Assembly: GCA_929113105.1 (NCBI GenBank)
Contig: OV816025.1
Span: 115,156,386 to 115,220,385, forward strand
Origin: Agrypnus murinus
Lineage: Eukaryota > Arthropoda > Insecta > Coleoptera > Elateridae
Direction of reading: 5' to 3'
DNA: 64,000 nucleotides
The notes below the pieces were generated by a model. The model was not told where the DNA came from and did not search any database. It saw nothing but the letters and a program-made list of their open reading frames with translations. Shown piece by piece: positions 46,173 to 57,701 of the stretch. Position numbers and translations under genes: made by a program. The number at the start of each line of letters is the position of its first letter. Position 1 is the stretch's first letter.

Positions 46173-46353
46173 ACCATAATCTATTTATTATTACTATATA
46201 AAGTTATTATAAAATTGGTGTTGAATTAACGTAAAATTGATTAATTTTTATCATTATAGAATTGTTAATATCTGTTAATAATATTCATTATTCTAGATTA
46301 AATATTTTTCTTAGCTTTTGGTGTTTTATCACTTTTTTGTAGTCGTAGATAAA

Positions 46354-46436
46354 GAATAGTGTGTAACACGTGCAAAAACGCCAATTTCATACTCGTGTGA
46401 AATTGGCATTTTTCTGCAGTTGTTACACAATATACT
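46354..46436. repeat. Hairpin (H4)
   Basis: AATAGTGTGTAACACGTGCA plus AAAACGCCAATTTCA pairs with TGAAATTGGCATTTTT plus CTGCAGTTGTTACACAATAT. Loop TACTCG. Confidence 0.7.
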
Positions 46437-46750
46437 GTATTGCGTACTATATTGAATAGATAAACAAAATTTCATTAACATTGTTTTCTGTATTAAAGAA
46501 TGTATAATTGAACTAATAAGCAGAAGTCATTCGGATAATGAATATATACAAAATCTCAAAATCTGCAAAATCGAAGACTTGGTTAATTGGTACAGTGAAC
46601 GATTTAGAACATAGAATATCGTTCGTTAATTCAATGAACAGGCTTCGTTATTTTCTTTATTATTTTCTTTTTTTAAAAGTCTTTAGTTCTTGAGCATCAA
46701 CCGTATTTTACTCAGTAGAAGCTATTTTTTAGTCATGAGATGCTACTATA

Positions 46751-46971
46751 CAGGATGGTTTTTCACATTCTTTATTAATTCTTTTAATTTTACTATTTTC
46801 GACAAATGTCCAATTTTGACGTTAAATTTTAGAATTGAGGTTAGAGATCTAAGTTTAAATTTTTACAGTTATCAAAAACAGTAGAATTCATCCTAACTAT
46901 ATGAGAACTAATCGAAGATACTGATTTTGTTTTTCATAGCAAGAGTTGATAGAAAATTAATAATCACCCTG
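46751..46971. mobile_element. 221-bp TA-target MITE
   Basis: Ends CAGGATGGTTTTTCA and, inverted, CAGGGTGATTATTAA, flanked by TA at 46749-46750 and 46972-46973. The inverted similarity is short. Non-coding. Confidence 0.55.
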
Positions 46972-46974
46972 TAC

Positions 46975-48080
46975 ATTCTTAGGATTATATACGTTTACAC
47001 TCTTAAATCTAGATTAAGAACTATCCCAATAACGACCACTAAAAAAATGTCCAAAACTAGTCAGAACAAAAATCTCAAGAAAACTATTACAGAAAAGAAT
47101 ACAATTTTCCATAAACTAATTAATAAATGGTTGAAATACTTTCTATAAAAATCTACTAAACTCCATTACCTTAGAGATTGGTACACCTCGACATCATGCA
47201 CACAAACGAATTTGTGAATAATGTACTCTTGTTGTTAGCAACAACATAATTCGAAACTGCTGAAATAAATCCACAGGCGTCGTTTTGGTTGTTGGTGTCA
47301 TATTTTTATACCTCCGTTCGGTATGGTTTATGGTTTATCATCAGTATTTGTTGAATTTTTATTCTTTACACCACTTTGTAATTAATCAGTAGTTTTAGCG
47401 TATTTAGTCGTTTATTTTTCAGACAAGAACATTCTAAGTTGCTACGCCACTGGCAACAGCTGAACTCTGTCCGCAATATTCGCGCAGAATTGATGCGTGC
47501 TTGTCACTTTTTCTAAGGTAACAAATTTTACCTTAGATTTAACGTTTCCCATGAATACTTTTACCCACTTTACCCTATACCATTTGAGACTGCTTTGTAA
47601 TTTTTTAATCTTTGATATCGATAGTCTACTTTTTCGTCTATCAACTTTTTCTTTACTTGAGTTCAATGTCGTTCGACTGACATCAACTCTGAGCAGGTTG
47701 GTGTGTTTTGCATCCCTCGGTACAACGTTGTTGGCATTCTCTTTATAGAACTTTCATATGCTCTCGTAGTTACATCAAATACTTTAATATTACTAATACC
47801 GGAAACTTATTTTGAAAAATGGGAGACAAAATTTAATAACGTCTCTTGCAAATGTGTGCAAATAAACGTGACATTTCAAAAATATTTGGAACGTAATTAA
47901 AAAATCGTCATTGTAATGAAAGATTGAATAGTTTAGATAAATTGCAAAAGTTTATATATTTTAACATAACAGTAATAAACCATCGTTTAACAGAAATAAT
48001 GCTATTTTTTAATTAGATGCAGGTTTCTCACCGAAAAACATTTTGTTGGTTGCACACCCATCTGCGAAGATGGCGCTTCA
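46975..48080. other. No gene recognised
   Basis: CTACGCCACTG ending at 47453 looks like one end of a hAT-type element (CAGTGGCGTAG); the other end was not found. The frames at 47442-47900 have no recognisable domain. Confidence 0.4.
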
Positions 48081-48093
48081 AAAATGTCCCCTA

Positions 48094-48399
48094 TAGAGTC
48101 ACTGCATCTAGTCACCTAGGCCAGCTGGTCGATCAGAGTACCGCAAACCGCCGCCATATTAGGGCAGAGAAGGGTGATTTTTAATAATGGACAAATTAAA
48201 ACCACGTTTTACGTATTTGACATATTAGAGGTTTGATATTTTAGAATAAGAAAAACCTTTTAAGGTAAACGTGGATTTGATTAAATGCAATACAGAACAA
48301 ATAATGAACAATTTCGTGCTTCGTTTGCCCCAATATGGCGGCGGTTTGCGTTACTCTGGTCGACCAGCACGGCCTAGGTAACTAGATGCAGTGACTCTA
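48094..48399. mobile_element. hAT MITE family 1, copy C (306 bp)
   Basis: Ends TAGAGTCACTGCATCTAG on both sides. Perfect 8-base duplication GTCCCCTA (48086-48093, 48400-48407). It lies in inverted or similar orientation relative to copies A and B; its symmetry near the ends makes direction hard to call. Perfect flanks suggest it is the youngest copy. Confidence 0.95.
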
Positions 48400-48556
48400 G
48401 TCCCCTATATAGCCCCACTATTTAAAATAGTAGCGACATCGTGGAGCAAACCAGGCACAAACTTTAATAAAGAAAAAATCACTATATGCATATTGTTTCG
48501 TCATTTTAATAAAAATTTGTTTAAAAATTACAGTTTCGTAGTTGCATATTACATTG

Positions 48557-48800
48557 TACAGCCTTGGTAGTGTAGTGTCTAGAGTGCCGATTCCCGGTGC
48601 CGGCAGATCTGGTTAAGGTTTTCTGCAGTTTTCCTTAGCTGTGACACAAATGTGGGATTTGTGCAGTTCCATCTGTGAGTCAGCTGCAGCCGCACTTAGG
48701 GCCTACGTAATAATAATAATCGCCCCCTCCCTCCCGCACAAGCTTATAGCTTCTGAGGCCTGGTTCCAGGCTATGGGTTGTAGCAATTATTATTATTATT
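48557..48800 (+). repeat. tRNA-derived SINE
   Basis: A head beginning GCCTTGGTAGTGTAGTGTCT (A-box) is followed by GATCTGGTTAAGG in place of a B-box. A conserved-looking body follows, GGTTTTCTGCAGTTTTCCTT and GCACTTAGGGCC, then a TAATAATAAT run at 48709 and ATTATTATTATTATT at the end. GGTTTTC...GTTTTCCTTxG bodies are common in insect SINEs. Confidence 0.65.
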
Positions 48801-48829
48801 GATATGATCGTTTTTACATAACATGAATG

Positions 48830-49370
48830 TCCGTTATCAAATTCATGATAAATTGTGAATATTTTTGTGCATGATGATTATCAAACCTAAGATTTAGTGT
48901 AAAACGAAATGCCAAATCTGGTAACTTTCAATGTCACCAACATACTTTTGCTCCAGCGGTGAGATCAATCGTTGTCGTTACTATTTGAAAATAAAGGGGC
49001 TATAGTCCCCTATTTTCATATGGTAAAGTATATGGAGTTTCCGGTATTAATAATATTAAAGTATTTGGTTATATTAAATTTCACTATTGTTGACAATTTA
49101 CAAATTTCAAGCTTAGATTCCTAACTTCAATTTTAGAATCTAACCTAAGAGTACAATCTCAAATTTGACATTTGTCGAAAATAATAGAATTCATTATCAC
49201 TATGGTTGCATGCAAACGTACATATGTAGTCACTAGAATCTAAAAATAATAGTTTTGTATGTCGTGGTTCACAGCTGATAACATTTACACAACCTTGAAT
49301 TCCTGGTCTGTGTGTTTACATTTTTTACTGACATTCTTACTAAAAAGTTATTAATACTATGGTTATTTAC
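48830..49370. other. No gene recognised
   Basis: AT-rich sequence between the SINE and hairpin H5; nothing recognised. Confidence 0.45.
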
Positions 49371-49377
49371 ATTGCAA

Positions 49378-49490
49378 GCTGTGAAAGTTTACTTTTAGGT
49401 GCAAGGTCTTTTTGATGGGCCGAAGCGAAGCGTAAGCGTAGTCGAGGTTAGTTAAAAACACAGAGCACCTGAAAGGGCTTTCGCAGCGTG
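49378..49490. repeat. Hairpin with CpG-rich loop (H5)
   Basis: GCTGTGAAAGTTTACTTTTA plus GGTGC pairs with GCACC plus TGAAAGGGCTTTCGCAGC. The loop holds CCGAAGCGAAGCGTAAGCG. Confidence 0.65.
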
Positions 49491-49553
49491 TAATGTATTA
49501 AACTTTTCATTCTTCCCTTGACATTTATTAACCACCGTAAATAAATATTACTA

Positions 49554-51608
49554 CAGCGAGATCAAGATTGATTGTCCTGATCCTACACTACTTTCCATCA
49601 CCTTGATATCAATATTTACATCCAATTTATAAATAAAACTAGTGATATAAAGAATTCTGGGAATTTACTAGATGTCCCTAGATGTCGATCTGTCAAAATT
49701 GTTTTTGTTGTTAACTCATTGCCGTGCGTTGTTAATTCAGTTTATTTCTTTATTCTTTTCGTTGTTTAATTATTTCTATACATAAAAGTCTTTTTCAAGA
49801 CTACCACTGAAGGATTATATTGAGTGCAAGGTAAATAAAAAATATTTTTATTGTTGTTATAAAGCTATTTTATGTAGAAATTGTGAATTACAGGTTACAG
49901 ATCAATAACCTCTATCAAAATGCCCTTTTCTCTTGAACAAGAGAAATTTAGTATAGAAGCTTATTTTCGCAACGGTGAACGAGATGGTAATGCGGAATGG
50001 AAATATTCTCCAACGTTTTGTGCAGAAGAATGGATAAAACGCTTCCCTGATATGGAAATTGATGAAGAAACTTTAATTCGACATATACACCGGATTGTGC
50101 ACCGTTTTCGTGAAACAGGGAGTGTTAGTAAGGGGAAGTCAAGTGGTCGTGGTACTGTACTTACGGAAGATGTTGTTGCAGATGTGCGTACTCGTGTAGA
50201 ACGTAGTCCAAACAAACCATTACGCCAACTTGCTCAACAAACAGGTAATCGTAACAGTTATATGAAAATTACTTTGAAATATTAAATGAAAATTATTGTA
50301 AGTTTATCATATGGTACAGCTCACAAGGCAGTAAAGAAAATACTACACTTCCATCCATATAAAGTTACTGTCGTGCAACAGTTACTTCCCCCTGATTATG
50401 AAAGACGAATTCAATATTGTAACTGGTTTAATGCAAATTTTCGCAATGATGATTTATTGGATCTCACATTCTTTTCCGATGAATCGTGGTTTCATTTGTC
50501 CGGATACATTAATTCACAAAATTATCGAGTATGGTCTGCAGAAAAACCACACGATTTTCAAGAAACGCAGCTTCATCCATTAAAAATTGGGATGTAGATA
50601 GCAATATCCAAGAGGCGGATAATTGGCCCTGTTTTCTTTGAAGATACAGTAACAGCAGCACGTTACCAACAAATATTAGAAACGTTTATAAACCAGCTTA
50701 ATGATGAGGAACTGCAACGTGGATATTTTCAGCACGATAATGCTACTGCTCATACAGCTGGAAGAACGGTTCGGTATTTAGAACAATTTTATGGTGAGAG
50801 AATAATCGGTGCAGGATGTTGGCCTGCGAGGTCACCTGACCTCACGCCACCAGATTATTGTTTGTTTGGCATCTTAAAAAATACAATTTACCAGACTCGC
50901 TTGCATACACTAGATGAGTTGAAGGACGCTATTACTGTGGCAGTACGAAGCATTACACCTGAGCAATTGGTAAACATATTCGAAAATATGAAAAAACCAG
51001 TAGATGCTTGTCTGGCTGTACATGGAGGTCATCTTGAACACATACTATAAATCTATTGTAATAATTTTAGTTGTAAATTGTTTAATTGTGTTAATTTGTG
51101 TAATTTTAATTGTTTATTAAATGAAATCTTTTGTATTTACTTCTTATTTTTGATCGTAATTGATCTTAATGATAATAATTGATAATAATAGTATTGGTTA
51201 CCAATGCTGTGGCAAGAGAAATTGACACGTCTTGTTATTTCTGTTATCATTGGTAACACATAAAACAGTAAAATATTTCAATTAGCATTCGGTAATTCTT
51301 TTAAATTCCTGGTGTTTATTTTGTATGAAAAGGATAAACTTTTGCATAGTTCAAATGAGAGAAAATAAACAATCCTTATAACCATTTCAATATATTTTTT
51401 AATTAAAAACGAACTTGTTTTTCATGTTTTTAATTTCATACAAACGAAAGTGTTTCTAAGCTTTTGTACATTACTTTGGAGGTTAGTTTTTTGAATGTCA
51501 TCCGCACACCACTGCTTTTGTCTTGACTCTCAGGTGATGGATGTAAATATTGATATCAAGCTCGTGGAAAGTAGTGTAGGATCAGGACATTCAATCTTGA
51601 TCTCCCTG
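49554..51608 (+). mobile_element. mariner-like transposon (2055 bp)
   Basis: Inverted ends CAGCGAGATCAAGATTGATT and CAGGGAGATCAAGATTGAAT, continuing for about 70 bases with a short mismatched patch. TA flanks at 49552-49553 and 51609-51610. One plus-strand transposase, broken by two stops. Confidence 0.9.
49920..51049 (+). pseudogene. mariner-like transposase with DUF4817-type N-terminus
   Basis: MPFSLEQEKFSIEAYFRNGE and HRFRETGSVSKGKSSGR form the N-terminal DNA-binding part seen in many insect transposases of this group. The catalytic core shows FFSDESWFHLSGYIN, YFQHDNATAHTA and WPARSPDLTPPDYCLFG, with 38 residues between the second Asp and the Asp of PPDY. One stop (50283-50285) lies in about 55-60 extra bases after QQTG that break the HTH region; GT and AG borders exist there, but joining them does not restore the frame. 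The second stop (50595-50597) looks like TGG changed to TAG. Otherwise the frame is constant to 51049. Confidence 0.85.
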
Positions 51609-51622
51609 TATATTGTGTATTA

Positions 51623-51714
51623 AGGGCTTAATTGAGTGCGTTAGAGCCCGCAGTCAGTTAGCGCCTGAGGCTTTCGCTAAGACGATAAGGGACTCTAAAA
51701 CACTAATTAAGCCC
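51623..51714. repeat. Hairpin (H6)
   Basis: GGGCTTAATTGAGTGCGTTA plus GAGCCC pairs with GGGACTCTAAAACACTAATT plus AAGCCC, with an inner TTAGCG/CGCTAA pair. It lies 15 bases outside the right end of the mariner-like element. Confidence 0.7.
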
Positions 51715-51946
51715 GAAATGCATACCTTAGTTTATATACGGCCTAAGTTTAAATTAATATTTAATTTTAAAATAAAAATAATCTAAAAATTGCAAAACTT
51801 CAAGTAGGTAGGTGCAGTGATAAAACTTCAATTAAGTAGGTGCAATGGTATATAATTACTGTTGTTACTATGGAGACGGCGTAAACAAGGGTAACAATTA
51901 TTCTAGCGGGCTGTAAAATGTTTTAGAGCCCTAGAGCTCTAATTTA

Positions 51947-52725
51947 TAGTGATGGACTCGAGCTCGAGCCAAGCTCGACTAGACTCGAAACTCGACTCGA
52001 TTTCGAGCCGAGTTTCGAGTCGAGTTCGACAATTCTTTATTCGAGTCGAGTCGAGCTTCACGTATGTCGAGCTCGAGTAGAGTCGAGTTTTTGAAGTCGA
52101 GTTTTTCGAGCCGGCTCAGAAAATTGTACAGTTTACCGTATTTCCCCTATTTTGTACTTTAACGGATTATAACTAAGAATTTGCGCAATTACTTTTCTTT
52201 AAATGGCTTGATTACACTACAACACTTAAAACATAATAAAATTTTCCAAAGTTGGTAGCATTGAAAACAAAATTGCAAAAAAAAAGAAAATTGACAAAAA
52301 CTTTACCCTAAAAATTTTAATTTTCAAATGTCACATCAGTATTGTCAACTACCACAAAATTTCCTAAATTTTGAAATATCAATTTTTTTATTTATAAAGG
52401 GAATAAAAGAGCAAAATAGAAAAAAACTCGTTTCATAAGTCGTTATTGCACTCGTCCTTTAGAAAACTCGCCGCATGCGGCTCGTTTTCTGACTAAGAGG
52501 AGAAAAAAATTTTCGCGACTGCTATATGAATTTGGAAAATAACTATGATTCCAAAACGAGCCGGCTCGGCTCGACTCGAAACTCGTCTCGATTTCGAGCC
52601 GAGTTTCGAGTCGAGTTGAAACAGCTTATTTCGAGTCGAGTTTCGAGTCGAGCTTGAATATTTTTTTCGAGTCGAGTCGAGCTTTTTAGGAAAGCTCGGC
52701 TCGACTCGGCTCGAGTCCATCACTA
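51947..52725. mobile_element. hAT-like element made of TCGAG repeats (779 bp)
   Basis: Ends TAGTGATGGACTCGAG on both sides and a perfect 8-base duplication CTAATTTA (51939-51946, 52726-52733). The end fits the hAT pattern. About 150-180 bases at each side are degenerate repeats of TTTCGAGTCGAG in inverted order. The centre (52225-52480) is shared with 24080-24320. No coding capacity; the minus frame 52493-52723 is repeat by-product. Confidence 0.9.
52225..52480 (-). repeat. Dispersed repeat, copy 2 (see 24080-24320)
   Basis: Reverse complement of 24080-24320, from the sequence CAAAGTTGGTAGCATTGAAA to TTTAGAAAACTCG. Here it is the centre of the hAT-like element. Confidence 0.75.
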
Positions 52726-52831
52726 CTAATTTAGCAACTTACGCTCTAAAAACAGGCCACTAAATAGGTCATAATCGCCCGACCGGACATAAATAAAATG
52801 ATGATTCAGTAATTATAATAAATAGATATTT

Positions 52832-52951
52832 AAGATATAAGTGTAAAAAGTCATTCTTTATTGCGCGAACGGTTTAACACACGAGCGAGGTACGAGCAAG
52901 TGTCTTAAAAGATGCGAGTGCAATGAAGAGACTTTTTACACGTATATCTTA
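52832..52951. repeat. Hairpin with CpG-rich loop (H7)
   Basis: AGATATAAGTGTAAAAAGTC pairs with GACTTTTTACACGTATATCT; inside, ATTGC/GCAAT and TTAACAC/GTGTCTTAA also pair. The loop holds CGAGCGAGGTACGAGC. GTGTAAAAAGT occurs again at about 53201. Confidence 0.7.
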
Positions 52952-53559
52952 CAACGTTTTATCTACGATCATAACGCTTTACTAAAGTATTCATTGTATT
53001 TGAAGTATTTTTTAAATTTGTGACTAATGTTAGGTGTACATATATTAGCATGCTTAGATTTGTATGTGCTAAGTTGTTTAGCAACCAGTTTGTAAAATAT
53101 TCATAAATCATTAATTTATCATACACTATTGTTGACATTAGCGTGCAATAAAAATTTTATAACACTAGCGCCATAAACGGTAACTTTTTACACGAAAATC
53201 AGTGTAAAAAGTGCTCACTTTTTGTATGATCGTAGATAAATAATGTTTTTCTTCAAACGTAAAATAATTAGGTCATATTTTGACTGAGGTGGCTGCGGAA
53301 AAATGCAACTTCTCCGCCGGCGACAGTTTTACTTTTCCTTTTCCCTCCATGGAGAGAAAAGTTGAACAATTTATATCTGTCAAAACGTTTTTTTGTATAA
53401 CAATCGAAACTACTCGCATTTATTAATCGCCTACTACATTTCTAGTATTGTATGCATAAATCAAACCCAGAGCTGAGTATCAAAAACACAAAAACATGGC
53501 AGCTTTATAATACATATTTTAAAGCGTTTGAAGAAAAAATAGCATATTTAATTTGGAGG

Positions 53560-53650
53560 AGAAGTGACTTTTCATGGCTTGCCTTCTATTACCCGCCTCA
53601 CTACGTTCGGCGGGTAAACTCAGGCGCGCCATGAAAAGTCATACTTTTCG
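53560..53650. repeat. Hairpin with CpG-rich loop (H8)
   Basis: AGTGACTTTTCATGGCTTGC pairs with GCGCGCCATGAAAAGTCATA; inside, CCCGCC/GGCGGG around TCACTACGTTC. Confidence 0.75.
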
Positions 53651-53949
53651 CCATACCACTATATAAATACCATGTTTACTATAATCATTTTAAATAAGGA
53701 AAGTGACTGTTTACTCTTATGTTACATTATAACCTACGTTGCCCCTAACAACGTGGGTTATTTTTAAAAAACTCGCTCCTTCAACGATTAGAACCAATCA
53801 CCAGCTTACGTTACTTAATATTATTAAAATCCAGTCATCGTGCTAGAGTATTAAATTTATTACTGTCAAAACTTCAGACTAACTATAAATTGCAAATTCG
53901 ATGTTTAAACTTAAATAAAGAGGTGTTGGATAAAATTTTGTATGGCATA

Positions 53950-54052
53950 CGTGAGTTAAGGATATTATCCACTCAGAAAAATTAACCCTCTTGGGCCTGC
54001 CGGCCCTCGAGGGTAAATTTTTCGTTCGTGGATAATATCTTACTTAACTCAC
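53950..54052. repeat. Hairpin with CpG-rich loop (H9)
   Basis: GTGAGTTAAGGATATTATCC plus AC pairs with GTGGATAATATCTTACTTAA plus CTCAC; inside, AACCCTC/GAGGGT and GGGCC/GGCCC around TGCC. Confidence 0.75.
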
Positions 54053-54059
54053 TTGTACC

Positions 54060-55680
54060 ATAAATAACTAATTGTATATGCAAGAGTATTATTACCAAGG
54101 TAATGTCGACAACAGCCACCTTATAATATTATATTTTAAAAAAATTGACAGTTTTACTTCGTTGTCCAGGGACCGAAAGTACCTAGCAACCACCTCGCAT
54201 GTTTTACTTTCGCTTTCGGTTGCCTTATCAAGATAGAAAGTTACACATTCGTAAAGGGGAGAATGAGAAATATTTACGTATTTCCTTATTTAACATAAGT
54301 ACTTTTAAAGGAAGAATATAATTTGAAGCACTCTTTCAGAAAAAAGGAAAAATTATAAAATTAAAATTACCACGAAATTCAAACTTTGGAGTGAATTACA
54401 GATGAAGAAAGAAATAATCAAACTGTTCCTGTCAATCTTAACCTTCATACCACTGCAAATCTAGTGACTAGATAGATTTGCAAAAATATCATATAATAAC
54501 TCAGCTATTATTATATCGGTATTTACAAAAACTCAGCCGGATTGGTCAAGTTACTATTGCTTCATTGTTATTAACATGAAAAAAAAGAAAAAAATAGTGG
54601 CCAGATCAACCTAGTTGAATTTTCGTAAAAGTCTTATGTGAACTAACCTAAGTTACTGAGTTTTGTATAGCAAGATTTAATAAAGAATACGAAATATCGC
54701 CCTGTGTTGTAACAGCTTTTCAAGTCTAACAAACAGTCGTTTGTGTATCTAGTGCACTCAAGTTTTTCAGAAAAAATCACTTGTGTAACTCGAGTTACAC
54801 ACAACATTTTTTCTACAATTGTATTATAATAAACATTGAAGGAAAACTTCGCATGTTGTGCGCAAAGCACTTCCTGCGGTCGCGCATGTCGTTGACTAAC
54901 AAGTAAGTAATTACAGTCAAATACTTTAATGTTATTAATACGGGAAACTAACTTAAGCCTAAGGCAGACCTATCTTAAGATACTTAACTGAAACTCTTGT
55001 TTTATATTCAGTAGGATATATTTACTATAAAAAAATTCAGTTTATAAATTTGACTATTCTTGACAGAAGAAAATTGGACATGTAATATATAGTTGCCATT
55101 GGAAAACTGGATATGTTATACGTAGTGTGCGCTTGCTATTGTTAGACTTTATTTTACTAGTACTACTTTATTTTACTAGTATTATAAAGAGCAACTTTAT
55201 ATCCGCAAAACTATGTTATAAACGGTACTTTATAATATAGTCGTACATAAAAAAATTTCCGAAATATTCTCGAAACTATCTGTATTTAGGTTCTAGATAC
55301 GCCATATTTCTGCCATTTGCATAACATAACATAAGAATGTAGCTGCGTCTAAATAAAAGGCGCCGTATTTGTTGAGGCCAAGTGCAGCCGTTTAGCTAGC
55401 GGAAAGATTTTGATGTATGCCGCATGGACGTCTCAATTTTCCTGTGTTATTTTATCTAATATTTTAATTTAATAATTCTTACAATTAAAAAATTCATGTA
55501 CACTTCTTTCATTTTTAACCGACACGAAAACATTGCCACAACAAAATTATTTATCAAAGTAGTAGTATTAGGTATGTCGGGTTGTACTTTTATTACATTG
55601 GTTCATTGCTTTATGAGAATCGAATGAAGTAATGAAATAGAAGCCACAGCTCAATGTTACAAAAAATGTATTAGCGGAAA
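54060..55680. other. No gene recognised
   Basis: AT-rich; a TTTTACTAGTA duplication at 55148-55180 and short frames without domains. Confidence 0.45.
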
Positions 55681-55688
55681 ACCTACAG

Positions 55689-55783
55689 CTAACCTAACAT
55701 AACCTGACCTGACCTGACCTAGCCTGACTTGACCTGGCCTAACCTGTCCTGACCTGACCTAACCTGACCTAACCTAACCTATA
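55689..55783. repeat. CCTGA/CCTAA pentamer array (TTAGG-like)
   Basis: About 18 degenerate units of CCTGA, CCTAA, CCTAG, CCTGG. It resembles the insect telomere repeat TTAGG read on the other strand. It is short and flanked by ordinary sequence, so it is interstitial. No foldback arms were seen around it, unlike the arrays at 3.5, 21.8 and 40.1 kb. Confidence 0.75.
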
Positions 55784-56099
55784 ATTCCTGAGTTCACAGA
55801 TTTACTAAGCTAATCTCTGGAAATTCCTTCATTATCATACGTACGTACCGTGTTAACTTGTTTGAGTAATACCTGCAATAGGCTTACGTAAACAATGTGA
55901 TCATCTTTATTTTAAAATAAATATGCAGATGTTAGAGTGAGAAAGACATAACCTCTTAGGCTTGGAACATAAGAAACAGCATAGCGAAGAAGATAATTTA
56001 GAAAGTTTGACGTTTTTGATGATTGTCTTTTTAATATAAAATTATACGGCGGTCTTATACGCATCGGAATCTGGCAAATCGTTTTATTGATAACCGCAC

Positions 56100-56150
56100 C
56101 AGTGGCGGCCGGTGATAATTTAGGATGGGGGTGCTGCACTATACCATGTA
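56100..56150 (+). mobile_element. Single hAT-like end
   Basis: CAGTGGCGGCCGGTGATAAT, then TTAGG, resembles the left end of the hAT element at 37934 (CAGTGGCGTGCGGTGAGAAT). The matching right end was not found. Confidence 0.5.
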
Positions 56151-56497
56151 GAACGGAAGACAAACAAGAGTAACTTATAAAGTTCAAGTCCCGTTCCTCT
56201 CTGTACTCACTAAGAGCTCTACATTTAAATCATCTGACTATCGTAGTATCATAGTTGTTTAAGCTATACAGTATACTGCGTTCGTAGATTCGGCTCAATT
56301 GAGCTCAACGCTAACTAGCGGCAACAGAAGTACACAATTAAAAACAATTATTTATTTAGTTGTCGAGTGTGTTGGTTGTTTTTGTTCAACAAAACATTAA
56401 AGCATCTAGCAATTGTTGTGCACGTATGCAAAACATACACTTCTCGCAGTTATCGACCATCAGTGTTTAGTTCTAGTATGTGTTTTAGTTTTTCAAA

Positions 56498-57540
56498 ATG
56501 AATTTTAGTAATGAAGAACATGTAGACATGACTTTTGTTTTGGGCGAGTCGGAAAGAAATTGTTTGCTTGCCCGCAGAATTTACCACAAACGGTATCCTA
56601 AACGGAGGCTCCTAAAGTTCACAGCTTTCAAAACCTGCTCGATAGACTTGTGAGGACCGGCAAGGTACAGTATGAAAAAAGTGAACGAATTAACAATGTT
56701 GTGAACGAAGAAAATGAGTTATCTGTTGTGCTGGCAACGATTGAGAATCCCCATATTAGTTAGAGAGAAGTGAGTTCATCTGTAGGAATAAGTAGACGTC
56801 CTGTTGGTCGAATCTTAAAGAAAAATAAGTTTCATGCATATCACATTCAAATGCACCAGGAATTAACTGATGACGATTTTCTAAAACGTTTACAGTTTTG
56901 TAATTGGGCCATAGGTAAAATGCAAGACGATGCTACATTCTTCAACAATGTTTTGCTCACTGATAAGGCAACGTTTCATAAAAATGGATTTGTTAACAGG
57001 CACAATTTCCATTATTATGCTACAGAAAATCCCCACTTTTTCAGACAACTTGATAATCAGCACAGATGGTTCGTTTGGGGGGGGGGGGGAATTATTGGAG
57101 AACATGTAATAGGGCCACATTTTTTTTGATGGTACATTAACTGGAGCTATTTATCTTCATTTTTTGGAGAAGTATCTGCCACAATTATTGGCGAACCTTC
57201 ATCAAAGGATCCGAAATGGGATGTGGCTTCAGCAAGACGGTGCTCCACCGCATTATTACATGCAGTAAGAGACCACCTAAATAATATCTACTCACATCAA
57301 TGGATTGGAAAAAATGGACCCACTAAATGGCCTGCGAGATCTCCTGATCTTACAAAAATGAATTTCTTTTTATGGGGATATGTGAAAAAAATTGTTTATA
57401 CATAGACGCCAACCACAAACCAAAATATGAAGGATAGAATAATACATGCTTTTAGAAGTATCACGCCGGCAATATTAAGAAACGTAGAAAGATCGTTCCA
57501 AAGGCGCATCGAAATGTGTGTCGAAATAATTAAATATTTA
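56498..57540 (+). pseudogene. mariner-like transposase (DUF4817/WPARSPDLT group), heavily broken
   Basis: The ATG at 56498 gives MNFSNEEHVDMTFVLGESER, the N-terminal motif of this group. After frameshifts and a stop the frame 56770-57129 has a helix-turn-helix (SSSVGISRRPVGRILKK) and the block LLTDKATFHKNGFVN, where the usual first-Asp SDE/DEA motif reads TDKA. A G run at about 57078-57088 lies just before the frame change. QQDGAPPHYY holds the second Asp. WPARSPDLTKMNFFLWGYV has Asn where the third Asp is expected. No terminal repeats were located. Confidence 0.8.
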
Positions 57541-57701
57541 ATATATTTAATATAATTATATATTTTAAATAAATAATTTTGTAATTGTGTACTTCTTGAA
57601 GTTGTTTCTCAATAAATCAAAAGTGGTTACAGATAGCTATAGGGACGTACATACAAAAAATGTTCGTTATTAATTTCTGCATCACAAAGGTACAAAATAT
57701 A

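Noticed and set aside
50240..50310. Intron in the mariner-like transposase
   Set aside because: GT and AG borders exist, but no pairing of them keeps the reading frame, so I treat it as an interrupting insertion.
52493..52723. Minus frame rich in Ser, Arg and Thr
   Set aside because: Translation of the TCGAG repeat in the hAT-like element.
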